Below are positions 8,264-17,976 of a stretch of 64,000 nt of DNA, in pieces. The notes below the pieces were generated by a model. It ran no database searches, had not been told where the DNA came from, and was given only the letters and a program-made list of their open reading frames with translations. Both the position numbers and the translations under genes were made by a program. Positions within the stretch are counted from its first letter, which is position 1. Each line of letters starts with the position of its first letter. This DNA comes from Pantoea rodasii (GTDB lineage Bacteria; Pseudomonadota; Gammaproteobacteria; Enterobacterales; Enterobacteriaceae): assembly GCF_002095465.1 (NCBI RefSeq), contig NZ_MLFP01000002.1, forward strand, positions 390,505 through 454,504, written 5' to 3'.

Positions 8264-10078
8264 TTAAGGTTGCCACAGCGTCACTTCGTTACTTAATTTA
8301 CGATTGAGGAAAAAAGCAGCGCTGATCAATGCCAGGTGCGACAACGCCTGCGGCATGTTACCCAATGCTTCGCCGTGGGTGGTAAATTCCTCGGCGTACA
8401 GCCCCAATGGATTGGCATAACTCAGCAATTTCTCAAATTCAAAGTGGGCCTCTTGCACGCGTCCGGCACGTGCCAGGCACTCCACATACCAAAATGAACA
8501 GGCGGCAAAAGATCCTTCTCCACCGGTTAATGCATCGGCAGGCGTCTCGCTAATGTTATAGCGGCGCACTAAACCGTCGCTCACCAAATGCGTTTTAATC
8601 GCGTCGAGGGTGGCGATCCAGTCGGGATCGGTGGAGCTGACAAAACGCACCAGCGGCATCAGCAGCATTGAGGCATCCAGATATTGACCGCCGCGCGTGG
8701 CGGTAAAGTGGCCGAGTTCCGGGTTCCAGAAATTCTGCCAGATATCATCGCGGATAGCGCTGCGTGCCCGATCCCAGCGCTCATAGGGCATCGGCAGTGA
8801 GCGCTTCAGGCCAAGGCGCAGGGCGCGATCCAGTGCCACCCAGCACATCAAACGTGAATGCAGGAAGTGTTCCGGCTCGCCGCGCATCTCCCAAATACCG
8901 GCATCGGGCTGATTCCAGTTGCCGCAAACATAATCAATCATGTCGGAAACATGCCGCCAGCCGCGTTGGGAAATGGCCTCACCGTATTTATTGGCAAGAT
9001 AAATCGCGTCCATCAATTCGCCGTAAATATCCAGCTGGGTTTGCCGCCACGCATCATTGCCGATGCGCACCGGACGCGAGTTGGCATAGCCGGAGAGATT
9101 CAGCAGTTCGGTCTCATGCAACTCGGTGCCGCTGTCCAGGCGATACATCACTTGCAGATGCGGCGTGTCATCATGGCTGTGCTCGACGCAGCGCCCAACC
9201 CAATGGGTGAAATCGCGCGCTTCTTCCACGTAGCCCAGTCGCATCAATGCATACATGCTGAAGGAAGCGTCTCGGATCCATGACGCGCGATAGTCCCAGT
9301 TGCGCTCGCCGCCCAACTCTTCCGGTAAGCCGAAGGTGGCCGCTGCGGCAATCGAGCCGTGCTGTTTGGAGGTGAGCAGCTTTAGCGCCAGCGCAGAGCG
9401 CGTCACCATCTCCTGCCAGCGTCCGCGATAGGTGCTGTGGCTGCTCCAGAGACGCCAATAGGCCAGGGTATCATTGAAGCATTGATCGGTGGCGATGTGG
9501 GCAACGAACGGGTCTTCATCGCTGCCAAACACAAACTCAGCCGACTCGCCCGCTTTGAGGGTAAATTCCGCCACCGCGCTGTGGTTTTCCCGCGTCATCA
9601 CCACCGTGGCGCTCAAACGCAACGTAGGCTGCCCTTCCGCCAGAAACGCGATGCCGCCGGGCCGCAGCTCGGTGGTGGTTTCGGCGCGGGCGTAATCATG
9701 ACGCGGCGCGCACAGCAGATGAAAGGTGGCACAGCCGCGCACCATTTTCACCCGGCGCACCAGGCGCGGCACTTTGTTGGGCTGATCGCAAATCGGCATG
9801 TAATCGGTGATTTCCGCCACGCCTTCATCACCCAGCCAGCGGGTTTGCAGAATATTGGTATCAGGCAGATACAGCTGTTGCTGACGGACATTTTTCCAGT
9901 CAGGCGCCAGTGAAAACAAACCCGCTTCATCGCCGTCGAGCAGGGCGGCAAATACCGATGGACTATCCAGTTCCGGCCAGCAGAGATAATCGATGGTGCC
10001 GTCATTGGCAATCAGTGCACAGGTGCGTAAATCGCCTATAACCCCGTGATCATCGATTCTGCGTTTAATTTTGCTCAT
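8264..10078 (-). CDS. Glycoside hydrolase family 15 protein (glucoamylase/trehalase-like)
   Basis: A 604-residue protein beginning with the typical bacterial GH15 N-terminus (DHGVIGDLRTCALIANDGTI, DYLCWPELDSPSVFAALLDG). This is a beta-sandwich domain followed by an (alpha/alpha)6 barrel containing GERNWDYRASWIRDASFSMYAL, with the expected acidic residues. GGEGSFAACSFWYVECLARAG near the C-terminus carries the second catalytic Glu region. No signal peptide is seen, so it is likely cytoplasmic. Members act on maltodextrins, trehalose or dextran-type glucosides; substrate cannot be read from sequence. It is divergent from yohF and belongs to the accessory block inserted between dusC and yohF relative to E. 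coli. Confidence 0.82.
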   Translation of the reverse strand: MSKIKRRIDDHGVIGDLRTCALIANDGTIDYLCWPELDSPSVFAALLDGDEAGLFSLAPDWKNVRQQQLYLPDTNILQTRWLGDEGVAEITDYMPICDQPNKVPRLVRRVKMVRGCATFHLLCAPRHDYARAETTTELRPGGIAFLAEGQPTLRLSATVVMTRENHSAVAEFTLKAGESAEFVFGSDEDPFVAHIATDQCFNDTLAYWRLWSSHSTYRGRWQEMVTRSALALKLLTSKQHGSIAAAATFGLPEELGGERNWDYRASWIRDASFSMYALMRLGYVEEARDFTHWVGRCVEHSHDDTPHLQVMYRLDSGTELHETELLNLSGYANSRPVRIGNDAWRQTQLDIYGELMDAIYLANKYGEAISQRGWRHVSDMIDYVCGNWNQPDAGIWEMRGEPEHFLHSRLMCWVALDRALRLGLKRSLPMPYERWDRARSAIRDDIWQNFWNPELGHFTATRGGQYLDASMLLMPLVRFVSSTDPDWIATLDAIKTHLVSDGLVRRYNISETPADALTGGEGSFAACSFWYVECLARAGRVQEAHFEFEKLLSYANPLGLYAEEFTTHGEALGNMPQALSHLALISAAFFLNRKLSNEVTLWQP

Positions 10079-10196
10079 CCTGCCTCCTTGACTGCATCTG
10101 ATTGTTAACTATAGACGAAAAGGTTTTTTCGGCTGACGCGAGGCACATTTCGATAACTTCTATACTGTGAAGACACCCATCACGCAGGAGAATGTT

Positions 10197-10976
10197 ATGG
10201 CACTGGGCAAACAGAAAGTGGCCGTGGTCACCGCATCCGATTCCGGCATTGGTCGCAGCTGCGCCGTTATGCTGGCAGAAGCCGGTTATACCTTAGGGAT
10301 CACCTGGCGTTCAGACGAAGAGGGCGCGCAGGAAACCGCGCGGCTGGTGGAGAGCAAAGGGCAAACCGCGCAGGTGCGACAGCTCGATCTCTCCGATCCG
10401 CAAGCCGGTGGACAGCAGCTATCACAGCTGATTAATTCGCTGGGGCGCATTGACGTGTTAGTCAACAATGCGGGCGTGATGCTGAAAGCCGATTTTCTCG
10501 ATGTGACGTTTGAAGACTGGCGTAAGACGTTCAGCGTGGACGTGGATGGCTCATTTGTCTGCGGACAAATTGCCGCGCGCCACATGGTCGATCAGGGCGA
10601 TGGCGGACGCATTATCAATATCACCTCCGTGCATGAGCACACGCCGCTACCGGATGCGACAGCGTATACCGCGGCGAAACATGCGCTCGGCGGGCTCACC
10701 AAATCGATGGCGTTGAGTTTGTTGCCGCATCATATTCTGGTGAATGCCGTGGCGCCGGGGGCGATTGCCACAGCGATGAATCATCTGAGTAACGATCAGG
10801 CGCGCACCACGCGCATGCCGGAAATCCCAATTGGTCGTCCGGGCGATACGCGAGAAGTGGCAAGCTTAGTGGCGTGGTTGTGTTCAGAATGGGCGACTTA
10901 CACCACTGGGCAGTCTTTCATTGTGGACGGCGGCTTTATGCTCGCCAATCCACAATTTAAAGGTTATCACCACTAA
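10197..10976 (+). CDS. yohF: SDR-family oxidoreductase YohF
   Basis: A 259-residue classical short-chain dehydrogenase. The nucleotide motif is TASDSGIG (residues 12-19), a variant of TGxxxGIG also present in E. coli YohF. The structural motif NNAG is at 90-93 and the catalytic triad is Ser144, Tyr157 and Lys161 (YTAAK). The segment RIINITSVHEHTPLPDA and the C-terminal VDGGFMLANPQF are YohF signatures. The family reduces carbonyls with NAD(P)H in the cytoplasm; the physiological substrate is uncertain. The ATG at 10197 has AGGAG six bases upstream, better than the GTG at 10167. The stop overlaps the convergent yohD stop by four bases. Confidence 0.88.
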   Translation: MALGKQKVAVVTASDSGIGRSCAVMLAEAGYTLGITWRSDEEGAQETARLVESKGQTAQVRQLDLSDPQAGGQQLSQLINSLGRIDVLVNNAGVMLKADFLDVTFEDWRKTFSVDVDGSFVCGQIAARHMVDQGDGGRIINITSVHEHTPLPDATAYTAAKHALGGLTKSMALSLLPHHILVNAVAPGAIATAMNHLSNDQARTTRMPEIPIGRPGDTREVASLVAWLCSEWATYTTGQSFIVDGGFMLANPQFKGYHH

Positions 10977-11548
10977 CCGGCGCGGCGGTGATTCCAGCGG
11001 CGAATGATGAAACGCAATGCAATGCCGAACACAATCGCCGCCACCAGCCATAGCAAATGCTTCAGGTGCTGATCGAGTTTATGCAGCCACGGCGTGATGA
11101 TCTCCCCGGCAAAATAGCCCAGGGTAACGAAAATCACCGACCACAGTGCGGCACCGATAACGTTGAGCACAAAGAAGCGCAGCGGTTTGAGCCGGCTGGT
11201 GCCGATAATAATCGGACCCACGATTCGGAAGCCATACATAAAGCGCACGCCAATCACAAACAGACTGGGGTGCTTTTGAATCAGATGGTTGGCTTTACGA
11301 ATCGTATCCTCATGTTTGCGGAATCGACGCAGGATGCGCGTGCCGTAACGACGACCGAGCCAAAACAGCAGCTGATCGCCAATAATCCCGCCAATCATCG
11401 CGGCCAGCACCACGCCGCCAAAGTGCAGCAAGCCTTCATGCGCCGCCACGCCGCCCAGCAGCGTAAAAGTTTCCCCTTCGGCAATGCAGCCGAGCAGCAG
11501 TGCCAGATAGCCGTATTGGGTAATTAATCCATTGATATCGAGATGCAA
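10973..11548 (-). CDS. yohD: DedA-family membrane protein YohD
   Basis: A 191-residue integral membrane protein matching E. coli YohD from the first residues (LITQYGYLALLLG, EGETFTLLGGVAAHEGLL) to the tail. The DedA/VTT-domain signature is visible as FMYGFRIVGPIIIGTSRL. Proteins of this superfamily act as lipid flippases or scramblases and influence envelope stress and proton motive force; YohD itself is poorly defined. The C-terminus is basic (RRWNHRRAG) and cytoplasmic. Convergent overlap with yohF and divergence from yohC reproduce the E. coli order. Confidence 0.9.
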   Translation of the reverse strand: MHLDINGLITQYGYLALLLGCIAEGETFTLLGGVAAHEGLLHFGGVVLAAMIGGIIGDQLLFWLGRRYGTRILRRFRKHEDTIRKANHLIQKHPSLFVIGVRFMYGFRIVGPIIIGTSRLKPLRFFVLNVIGAALWSVIFVTLGYFAGEIITPWLHKLDQHLKHLLWLVAAIVFGIALRFIIRRWNHRRAG

Positions 11549-11715
11549 ATTATCCTCCCTGTCGCGAGTGAATCAGGTAACAGTTTATACGCCTGCGGCT
11601 TTTTTGTGCCGCTGTCCGCAAAAACAGCCGCGCCGATTATACTTGAAGGGAAGCTGCCTGAGTGGTAAGGCCTGAAAGCTGAAGGGGCAGCCCGTCGCAT
11701 CAGAGGAGTGATTTT

Positions 11716-12303
11716 ATGAATCATGTCTGGGGTCTTCTGGCGCATCCTAACCAGGAAATGCGCGATATCAAGCAAGAAAACGAGAGCGTTTCGCACCATT
11801 ACACCCACCATGTTTTGATGATGGCGGCGATCCCGGTGATCTGCGCCTTTATCGGTACCACACAGCTGGGCTGGAATCTGGGCGAAGGGCAGTTCGTACA
11901 ACTCAACCTGCTGACCGGCATCGGTCTCGGCATTCTGTTTTACCTGATTATCTTAGGCGGCGTGGCGGTGATGGGCCGCGTCATTCACTGGATGGCGCGC
12001 GATTATCCGCAGCGTCCGAGCATTCCACGCTGTACTGTTTTTGCCGGTTATGTGGCCACGCCGTTGTTTATCAGTGGCCTGGTGGCACTGTATCCGCTGG
12101 TGTGGCTGTGCGTATTCGCGGGCGCAGTGGCCTTGCTGTACACCGGTTATCTGCTGTATGTCGGTATTCCGGTGTTCCTGAATATTGACCGTGAAGAGAG
12201 CATGCGCTTCTCCGGTTCAACTTTAGCGATTGGCGTGCTGGTGTTTGAAGTACTGCTGGCGCTGACGGTGATTCTGTGGGGATACGGACCACGATTGTTC
12301 TGA
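11716..12303 (+). CDS. yohC: Yip1-family inner-membrane protein YohC
   Basis: A 195-residue protein with five predicted membrane helices. It matches E. coli YohC nearly throughout: ENESVSHHYTHHVLMMAAIP near the N-terminus and STLAIGVLVFEVLLALTVIL near the end. It belongs to the Yip1/DUF1282 family; a role in multidrug or envelope stress has been suggested but is not established. It has a single-gene layout, with the AGAGGAG ribosome site eight bases before the ATG and a strong terminator right after the stop. Confidence 0.9.
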   Translation: MNHVWGLLAHPNQEMRDIKQENESVSHHYTHHVLMMAAIPVICAFIGTTQLGWNLGEGQFVQLNLLTGIGLGILFYLIILGGVAVMGRVIHWMARDYPQRPSIPRCTVFAGYVATPLFISGLVALYPLVWLCVFAGAVALLYTGYLLYVGIPVFLNIDREESMRFSGSTLAIGVLVFEVLLALTVILWGYGPRLF

Positions 12304-12309
12304 ATACCC

Positions 12310-12335
12310 GGGCGGCTAATAAGCCGCCCTTTTTT
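12310..12335 (+). terminator. Rho-independent terminator of yohC
   Basis: GGGCGGCT (12310-12317) pairs with AGCCGCCC (12322-12329) around a 4-base loop, followed by six T. Confidence 0.93.
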
Positions 12336-12477
12336 AACGCCCGGAAACAATCTACCTAAGAAATTTCGTAGGGAAGTGGGTATTATGCTGCTGCCAGCCC
12401 GCATCCTGTCTGGTTTGATGCGCGCGGCCTGTGTCTTAAACACGGCGCAAAACTCCTCACCGGATTTTTTTGACACG

Positions 12478-13479
12478 ATGTCTGTAAAAATGCGTATTTC
12501 TTTGCTGTCGCTGGCGCTGTTTGTCGCCGCGCCGGCAGCTGTAACCCCGGCACTGGCCGCGCCCGCTGCGCTGTCTAATCTGGCGCCGATTGCCCAACCG
12601 CAAATCGCCTCCGGCAGTGCCATGATTGTCGATCTTGAAACCAATAAAGTGCTGTTCTCCAGCCATCCGGACCGCGTGCGTCCTATCGCGTCACTCACCA
12701 AGCTGATGACCGCGATGGTGGTGCTGGATGCCAAACTGCCGATGGATGAATTGTTATCGGTGGATATCAGCCATACGCCGGAAATGCGCGGTGTGTTTTC
12801 CCGTGTGAAACTGAACAGTGAAATCAGCCGCCGCAATATGCTGCTGCTCGCGCTGATGTCTTCAGAAAACCGTGCGGCCGCCAGCCTGGCGCATCACTAT
12901 CCGGGCGGCTACGATGCCTTTATCCGCGCGATGAATGCCAAAGCGCGCGCACTGGGCATGACCCACACCCATTATGTTGAACCCACCGGTTTGTCGATTA
13001 ACAACGTGTCCAATGCGGAAGATTTGATCAAGCTGGCGAAAGCTACGCGTCAGTATCCGCTGATCGGCGAGTTGAGCACCACCAAAGAAGACACGGCGGT
13101 GTTTAAGCATCCTAACTACGCATTGCCGTTCCGTAATACCAATCACCTGGTGTACAAAGGCGACTGGCGCATTGCGTTGACCAAAACCGGTTATACCGAT
13201 GAAGCAGGCCACTGTCTGGTGATGCGCACGGTGATTAATAACCGTCCGGTGGCGCTGGTGGTACTGGATGCCTTTGGTAAGTACACCCATTTTGCCGATG
13301 CTAACCGTCTGCGTGACTGGCTGGAAACCGGCAAAGCCGCTCCGGTTCCGGCGGCTGCGCTGGCGTACAAGAAGCAAAAACGTCGCAGACGGCCAGCAAC
13401 GAGTAATCACGACGTCTGTTTCAATTCACAGATGCGCAATGAATTGCGCGTCTGTGAGTGCTGCCGATTGGCGGGATAA
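12478..13479 (+). CDS. pbpG: D-alanyl-D-alanine endopeptidase PbpG (PBP7), atypical C-terminus
   Basis: A periplasmic penicillin-binding protein that cuts D-Ala-mDAP cross-links in peptidoglycan. The signal peptide is residues 1-28. The active-site motifs are SLTK (Ser72, Lys75), SEN (129-131) and KTG (236-238), with the PBP7 sequence closely following E. coli to the segment [11 protein letters not shown]. After that, the open frame adds about 35 residues that are unlike the family and run through a perfect-looking hairpin (13427-13456). If one base is missing near 13381-13385, the frame switches to one reading QTASNE and stopping at 13404-13406. That matches the usual short PBP7 tail. Start chosen at ATG 12478 (MSVKMRISL); the ATG at 12490 is also possible. 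Confidence 0.85.
   Translation: MSVKMRISLLSLALFVAAPAAVTPALAAPAALSNLAPIAQPQIASGSAMIVDLETNKVLFSSHPDRVRPIASLTKLMTAMVVLDAKLPMDELLSVDISHTPEMRGVFSRVKLNSEISRRNMLLLALMSSENRAAASLAHHYPGGYDAFIRAMNAKARALGMTHTHYVEPTGLSINNVSNAEDLIKLAKATRQYPLIGELSTTKEDTAVFKHPNYALPFRNTNHLVYKGDWRIALTKTGYTDEAGHCLVMRTVINNRPVALVVLDAFGKYTHFADANRLRDWLETGKAAPVPAAALAYKKQKRRRRPATSNHDVCFNSQMRNELRVCECCRLAG
13427..13456 (+). terminator. Long hairpin at the end of pbpG
   Basis: CACAGATGCGCAAT (13427-13440) pairs with ATTGCGCGTCTGTG (13443-13456), with one G-T pair and a two-base loop. No T tract follows. It lies inside the annotated open frame but downstream of the alternative stop at 13406, so it is probably a 3'-UTR structure. Confidence 0.5.
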
Positions 13480-13632
13480 ATTACCCCCGAACGACCAAAA
13501 AATCCCTAATCGTTAGCACCAATGTTTTAGCGCTTCATTCCTATAGTCTCCGCTTCGGCTTCGCTCTACACTGGCCGCCATTCAAAGTTAACTGGCATTT
13601 ATCGGCTGAAATTGCGCTGGAATCTCATTTAT

Positions 13633-16077
13633 ATGTTCAAGCTTCGATCACTCATTACCCCATTTTTACTGCTGCTGGTGTTGTTCAGCCCGGCCCTGAG
13701 CTATGCGGATGACAATACTGCCGCCGCGGCCCAGCAAGAAGATGCTGCGCCGAAGGTGAATCCCTCGGTCGAGCTGCCTAAAATGCAGAAGATCCTCGAC
13801 AAGATTAAAGGCCAGGTATCCGGTGATACCAATGAAAGCCAGCTCAACCAGCTCAATGAGATGGCGCTGGAGCTATCCGGTAACGCGGAAACTCTGGGTC
13901 AGGCATTGATCCCACAACGTCAGCAGCTTGATGCGCAACTGGCAGTGCTCGGTCCCGCACCCAAAGCCGATAGCGGAGTTAAAGAAACTCCCGAAGTCAC
14001 GCGCAAACGCGCCACGCTGGAGAGCCAGAAAAGCAAGCTGGACGATCAAATCAAGCAGGCCGACGGCATTAAAAACGGCGCGTTGGTGCTTTCCTCACAG
14101 ATTGTTAACCTGCGTCGCGACCAGCTAAAAAGTCAGCTGGCACTGAACTCCGGCAGTATTTTGGGGCCGCGTTTCTGGTCACCGCTGGTGAGCCGCCAGG
14201 ATCTGGATGGCGAGAAGATCAGTGATTTTATTGCCGAACTGCAGGACACCGCCGCACTTTCCTGGGAGTCTGGCTGGCGCTTTGGCACCATCGGCTGGTT
14301 GATCGCGGCGATGTTGGTGATGACGCTCGGCCGTCGTTACAGCGAGGAGTTTCTCGCCTGGGTCAGCATTCACAAAATGCCTGAAGGGCGTCTGCGTCGT
14401 AGCTTCCTGGCGGCGGCGATTGCCTTAACCACTCTGGCTGCGGTGGTGCTGACGTTTAACTTTATCGCGCTGGCGTTTACCCGCCGCGATGAAGTATCCA
14501 CTGACGTGCAGGATTTTGTTGAGCGCCTGGTGCAACTCAGCGTCTATTGCGGCCTGATCGCCGGGTTAGGGCGGGCGTTCCTGTCAACGCGCCGTCCAAG
14601 CTGGCGTCTGCCGAGCATCTCCAACGAAGTGGCGCAGGCGTTGAAGCCGTTCCCGCCTCTTACCGCAGGACTGGTGTTTATCTTCCAGACCGCCGAATCC
14701 TTTAACTACAGCGTTGGTACCAGCCTCAATACCACCATTTTCGCCAACGGATTGACCGCATTACTGATTGGCTGCACGGGGCTGGCGATCAGCATGCGCA
14801 CCAATCGTGTGCGCCGTCGCATGGTGCAAGCGGGTAATGCGCCAGAAGCTCGTCCGACCGTGGTCGGGCTAATACAGCTGGCGCTAACGCTGACCGCGTT
14901 AGCGATTTTGATCTCGCTGATCATCGGCTATGTCACGCTCGCGCGCTTCATGAGTTATGAACTGATCTGGTGTGGCATCCTGTTTGGCTCGTTCTACTTC
15001 CTCAGCCATCTGATCAACGACGGCTGCGAAAGCTTGTTCTCGACCAATAACGCCACCGGCAAACGCCTGCAGACGTCATTAAACATTGATGAACGTCATC
15101 TGCAGCAGGCGGCTACGCTGCTGGGCGCTATCGGTAAAACAGCCCTGATTGGGATTGTCGCGCTGGCGCTGCTGAATGGCACCTTTGCCTCATCGACACC
15201 GATCGAACTGATTCAAAAAGTCATTGAATTCTGGGGCGGCAAAGGCCTGGAGTCACTGAACATCGTGCCGGCGCACATGGTTAATGCCATTTTGTGTCTG
15301 GTGGTGGGGATTTACGTGCTGCGTTCGGTGCGTCGCTGGCTGGATAAAGATTTCCTGCCAAAAACCACCATGGACGTGGGCATGCGCGTGTCGCTGGTCA
15401 CACTGTTCAGCAACATCGGCTACGTGCTGATTATCCTGCTGACGCTGTCAATCATGGGGCTGCAGTGGAACAAACTGGCGTGGATCGTCAGTGCCTTGTC
15501 AGTCGGTATCGGTTTCGGCTTGCAAGAGATTGTGAAGAACTTTATCTCCGGTTTGATTCTGTTAACCGAGCGTCCTGTCAAAGTGGGCGATCTGGTGAGC
15601 ATCAGCGGCATTGAAGGGGATATTCGTCGTATCAACGTGCGCGCCACCGAGATTCAGCTCAGTGATAAATCGACGGTGATTGTGCCGAACTCGCAATTCA
15701 TCTCGCAGAACGTACGTAACGCCACCATGGGCAATGCGCAGGGCGTGGTGACCATTCTGCTGACCTTCCCGCTGGATATCGATCCGGTGCGCGTGCGTGA
15801 GATTCTGCTTGAGGTGTACGAGGAGAACGAACGTATTCTGGAAACGCCTGAGCCGTCCGTGTCGTTCAAGGATCTGACTTCTGCCGGTATCGTGCTGAGC
15901 GTCACCGGCAACGTCGCAGGTCAGCGTCAGATCTCCAGCGCCAAGAGCGATCTGCTGTTCGATATTCTGACGCGCCTGCGCAAAGAGGGCATTGTGCTGT
16001 CTACACCGCAGACGATGATCATTGAACGTCGAACGATGCCTGCAACGGTGCACGAAGAGGGCGAACAACTGCCGTAA
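13633..16077 (+). CDS. Large MscS-family mechanosensitive channel
   Basis: An 814-residue protein. A signal peptide (to about residue 25, ending SYA) is followed by a charged periplasmic helical region (about 30-200, DUF3772-like). About ten membrane helices come next, then the MscS core. The pore-lining helix with conserved Gly/Ala is at ALSVGIGFGLQEIVKNFISG, and the beta domain is VKVGDLVSISGIEGDIRRIN with IVPNSQFISQNVRN. Family members open under hypo-osmotic shock and release solutes. The size and periplasmic domain place it with YbiO/MscM/MscK-like channels rather than the small MscS. It is inserted between pbpG and dld, which are adjacent in E. coli. Confidence 0.87.
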   Translation: MFKLRSLITPFLLLLVLFSPALSYADDNTAAAAQQEDAAPKVNPSVELPKMQKILDKIKGQVSGDTNESQLNQLNEMALELSGNAETLGQALIPQRQQLDAQLAVLGPAPKADSGVKETPEVTRKRATLESQKSKLDDQIKQADGIKNGALVLSSQIVNLRRDQLKSQLALNSGSILGPRFWSPLVSRQDLDGEKISDFIAELQDTAALSWESGWRFGTIGWLIAAMLVMTLGRRYSEEFLAWVSIHKMPEGRLRRSFLAAAIALTTLAAVVLTFNFIALAFTRRDEVSTDVQDFVERLVQLSVYCGLIAGLGRAFLSTRRPSWRLPSISNEVAQALKPFPPLTAGLVFIFQTAESFNYSVGTSLNTTIFANGLTALLIGCTGLAISMRTNRVRRRMVQAGNAPEARPTVVGLIQLALTLTALAILISLIIGYVTLARFMSYELIWCGILFGSFYFLSHLINDGCESLFSTNNATGKRLQTSLNIDERHLQQAATLLGAIGKTALIGIVALALLNGTFASSTPIELIQKVIEFWGGKGLESLNIVPAHMVNAILCLVVGIYVLRSVRRWLDKDFLPKTTMDVGMRVSLVTLFSNIGYVLIILLTLSIMGLQWNKLAWIVSALSVGIGFGLQEIVKNFISGLILLTERPVKVGDLVSISGIEGDIRRINVRATEIQLSDKSTVIVPNSQFISQNVRNATMGNAQGVVTILLTFPLDIDPVRVREILLEVYEENERILETPEPSVSFKDLTSAGIVLSVTGNVAGQRQISSAKSDLLFDILTRLRKEGIVLSTPQTMIIERRTMPATVHEEGEQLP

Positions 16078-16082
16078 TCAAA

Positions 16083-16104
16083 TGGGCGGCTCTCGGGCCG
16101 CCCA
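16083..16104. terminator. GC hairpin between converging genes
   Basis: TGGGCGGC (16083-16090) pairs with GCCGCCCA (16097-16104). There is no clear T tract, but the place between two converging genes fits a terminator. Confidence 0.55.
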
Positions 16105-16112
16105 CTGCTTCA

Positions 16113-17822
16113 TTACACCTTCACCGCCCAACCTTTCTGCTTACTGGTTTTACCAATCCCCGGATTAAAGGTATTGGTCGGATCCAGCTGGCGATAAAAC
16201 GCTCGCAACTGCGGTTTCGCATGATACAGATGCCCAACGTTATGCTCAGCCGGATATTCGGCACCGCGTTCGCTGAGGATCGCCAGCATCTTCTCCTTCA
16301 ACGCATGCGCATCCACGCCTTTCTTCACGATGTAATCCTGATGGAACACGTGGCAGAAGAAATGCCCGTAATAGAGGCGATGGCTGAGATCGTTATCAAA
16401 CTCCGCCGGTAAGCGCTCAAACCAATCCTGATCGTTGCGGCGTAGCGCGATATCCAGCGCCAGAATATCTTCCACTTCATCCGCATGTACCGCGTGATAA
16501 CGCACTGCGGCACCGGCGGCGGCAAAGCGATGCAGGAAGGCGTGTGCGCCTTCTTTACCGTCACAGGCAAAGAATTCACCCCCGCCTTCGCGGAAGTATT
16601 CATGCAAATATTCCTGCGCTTCGACAACGCCTTCACCGGACATCTTTAACATCAGGTGATGCTCAAACTTATCGCGATACTGCTTCATGCGCTTTGGCAG
16701 ATGTGCCGGCAGCCAACCGCTGATGCGCTGCAATACGCGATCGGTGAAATGAGGTTTAACAAAACTCAGCTTACCCAGCCAGGCATCCACCCGACCTTTT
16801 AGCGTGAAGAACTGCGGCATCTTGTCGGTGCCGAGCTTGTCGATCATCACAAAAGTATCTTTGCCGTACACTTCGGCGATATCGAAAATGTCGCGGTGCA
16901 TATATTCGCCCGCCACCGGCAGGTTTTTGAACTCGGCCAGAATATGCCGGCGCAGATCCCCCAGCACCGCCGGATCGTTGGTGCCGATATAGAACACCTG
17001 CTGTTTCGGTTCGGTGGGGAAGGTATCCAGACGCACGGCGAACACCGCCAGTTTGCCCGCGCAGCCAGAAGCTTCGAACAGGCGACGTTCATCGGCGTTG
17101 AAGCGTGCTGGCGTATCCGCATGGATATCGCGCACCCGGTCGGCGTATTCGTGGTCGGAGGCATGGCGCTCGTCCCAGCGCACGTCGTTCTGCTGCCAGC
17201 GATCGTCATCCAGTCGGCCGAGCATCTCTTCCGGCGAGTGGCCGAGATCCATGCCGAGATGATTGACCAGCTTGAGTTTGCCATCGGCATCGATCTGCGC
17301 GTAAAGCGCCATTTCGCTGTAGGCCGGACCGCGTTTGATCAGCGATCCGCCTGAGTTATTACAAATCCCGCCCATTACCGATGCGCCGATACACGACGAT
17401 CCGATCACCGAGTGCGGTTCGCGTCCCAGCGGCTTCAGAGCTTTTTCCAGCTGATACAAGGTGCTGCCAGGAAACGCGAGGATCTGCTTGCCGCCCTCGA
17501 TCAGCTGCAATTTATCGAGGCGTAAGGTACTGATAATCACCACCGGGCGATCGTAATCGTTGCCGTTGGGCGTCGAGCCTTCGGTTAACCCGGTGTTGGC
17601 GGCCTGCATCAGAATCACCGCATCGGCCTGCACCAGTGCCTGCAGCACGCGCCACAGTTCCAGCAAGGTACCGGGGAAGATAACCGCGAGGGCATCGCCT
17701 TCACCCGAGCGAAAACCTTTGCGATAGCGCGCCGTCTGTTCCGCTTCGGTTAACAGGTTGGAAGGGCCGACGAGGCGGCGCAGTTCAGCCAGCAGTGTAG
17801 GGTGTGAGGTGTTGTTATTCAT
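16113..17822 (-). CDS. dld: Quinone-dependent D-lactate dehydrogenase Dld
   Basis: A 569-residue peripheral inner-membrane FAD enzyme oxidising D-lactate to pyruvate and feeding electrons to the quinone pool (E. coli Dld is 571 residues). The FAD-binding type 4 domain occupies the N-terminal half, with NTGLTEGSTPNGNDYDRPV and IGASVMGGICNNSGGSLIKR. The membrane-binding region follows, and a C-terminal cap ends in a HNVGHLYHAKPQL-type segment. I start at the ATG at 17820-17822 (MNNNTSHPTL), which has AAGGACAGG upstream. The open frame continues 31 codons further 5', but that stretch does not resemble the family. It is divergent from bglX, as in E. coli. Confidence 0.94.
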   Translation of the reverse strand: MNNNTSHPTLLAELRRLVGPSNLLTEAEQTARYRKGFRSGEGDALAVIFPGTLLELWRVLQALVQADAVILMQAANTGLTEGSTPNGNDYDRPVVIISTLRLDKLQLIEGGKQILAFPGSTLYQLEKALKPLGREPHSVIGSSCIGASVMGGICNNSGGSLIKRGPAYSEMALYAQIDADGKLKLVNHLGMDLGHSPEEMLGRLDDDRWQQNDVRWDERHASDHEYADRVRDIHADTPARFNADERRLFEASGCAGKLAVFAVRLDTFPTEPKQQVFYIGTNDPAVLGDLRRHILAEFKNLPVAGEYMHRDIFDIAEVYGKDTFVMIDKLGTDKMPQFFTLKGRVDAWLGKLSFVKPHFTDRVLQRISGWLPAHLPKRMKQYRDKFEHHLMLKMSGEGVVEAQEYLHEYFREGGGEFFACDGKEGAHAFLHRFAAAGAAVRYHAVHADEVEDILALDIALRRNDQDWFERLPAEFDNDLSHRLYYGHFFCHVFHQDYIVKKGVDAHALKEKMLAILSERGAEYPAEHNVGHLYHAKPQLRAFYRQLDPTNTFNPGIGKTSKQKGWAVKV

Positions 17823-17976
17823 AAACCTGTCCTTGTCGTTACGTTGCGCATCTACTTTAGCACGCGTCAACGGCATGGTCGCTGTGTGACATCGGCGGCT
17901 ACCTGCTATCCTCATCTTGTGGCAAACTGCCCCGGTTATTTCGATATTGCGCAGTCACTTAAGAGAACCCGACCTG

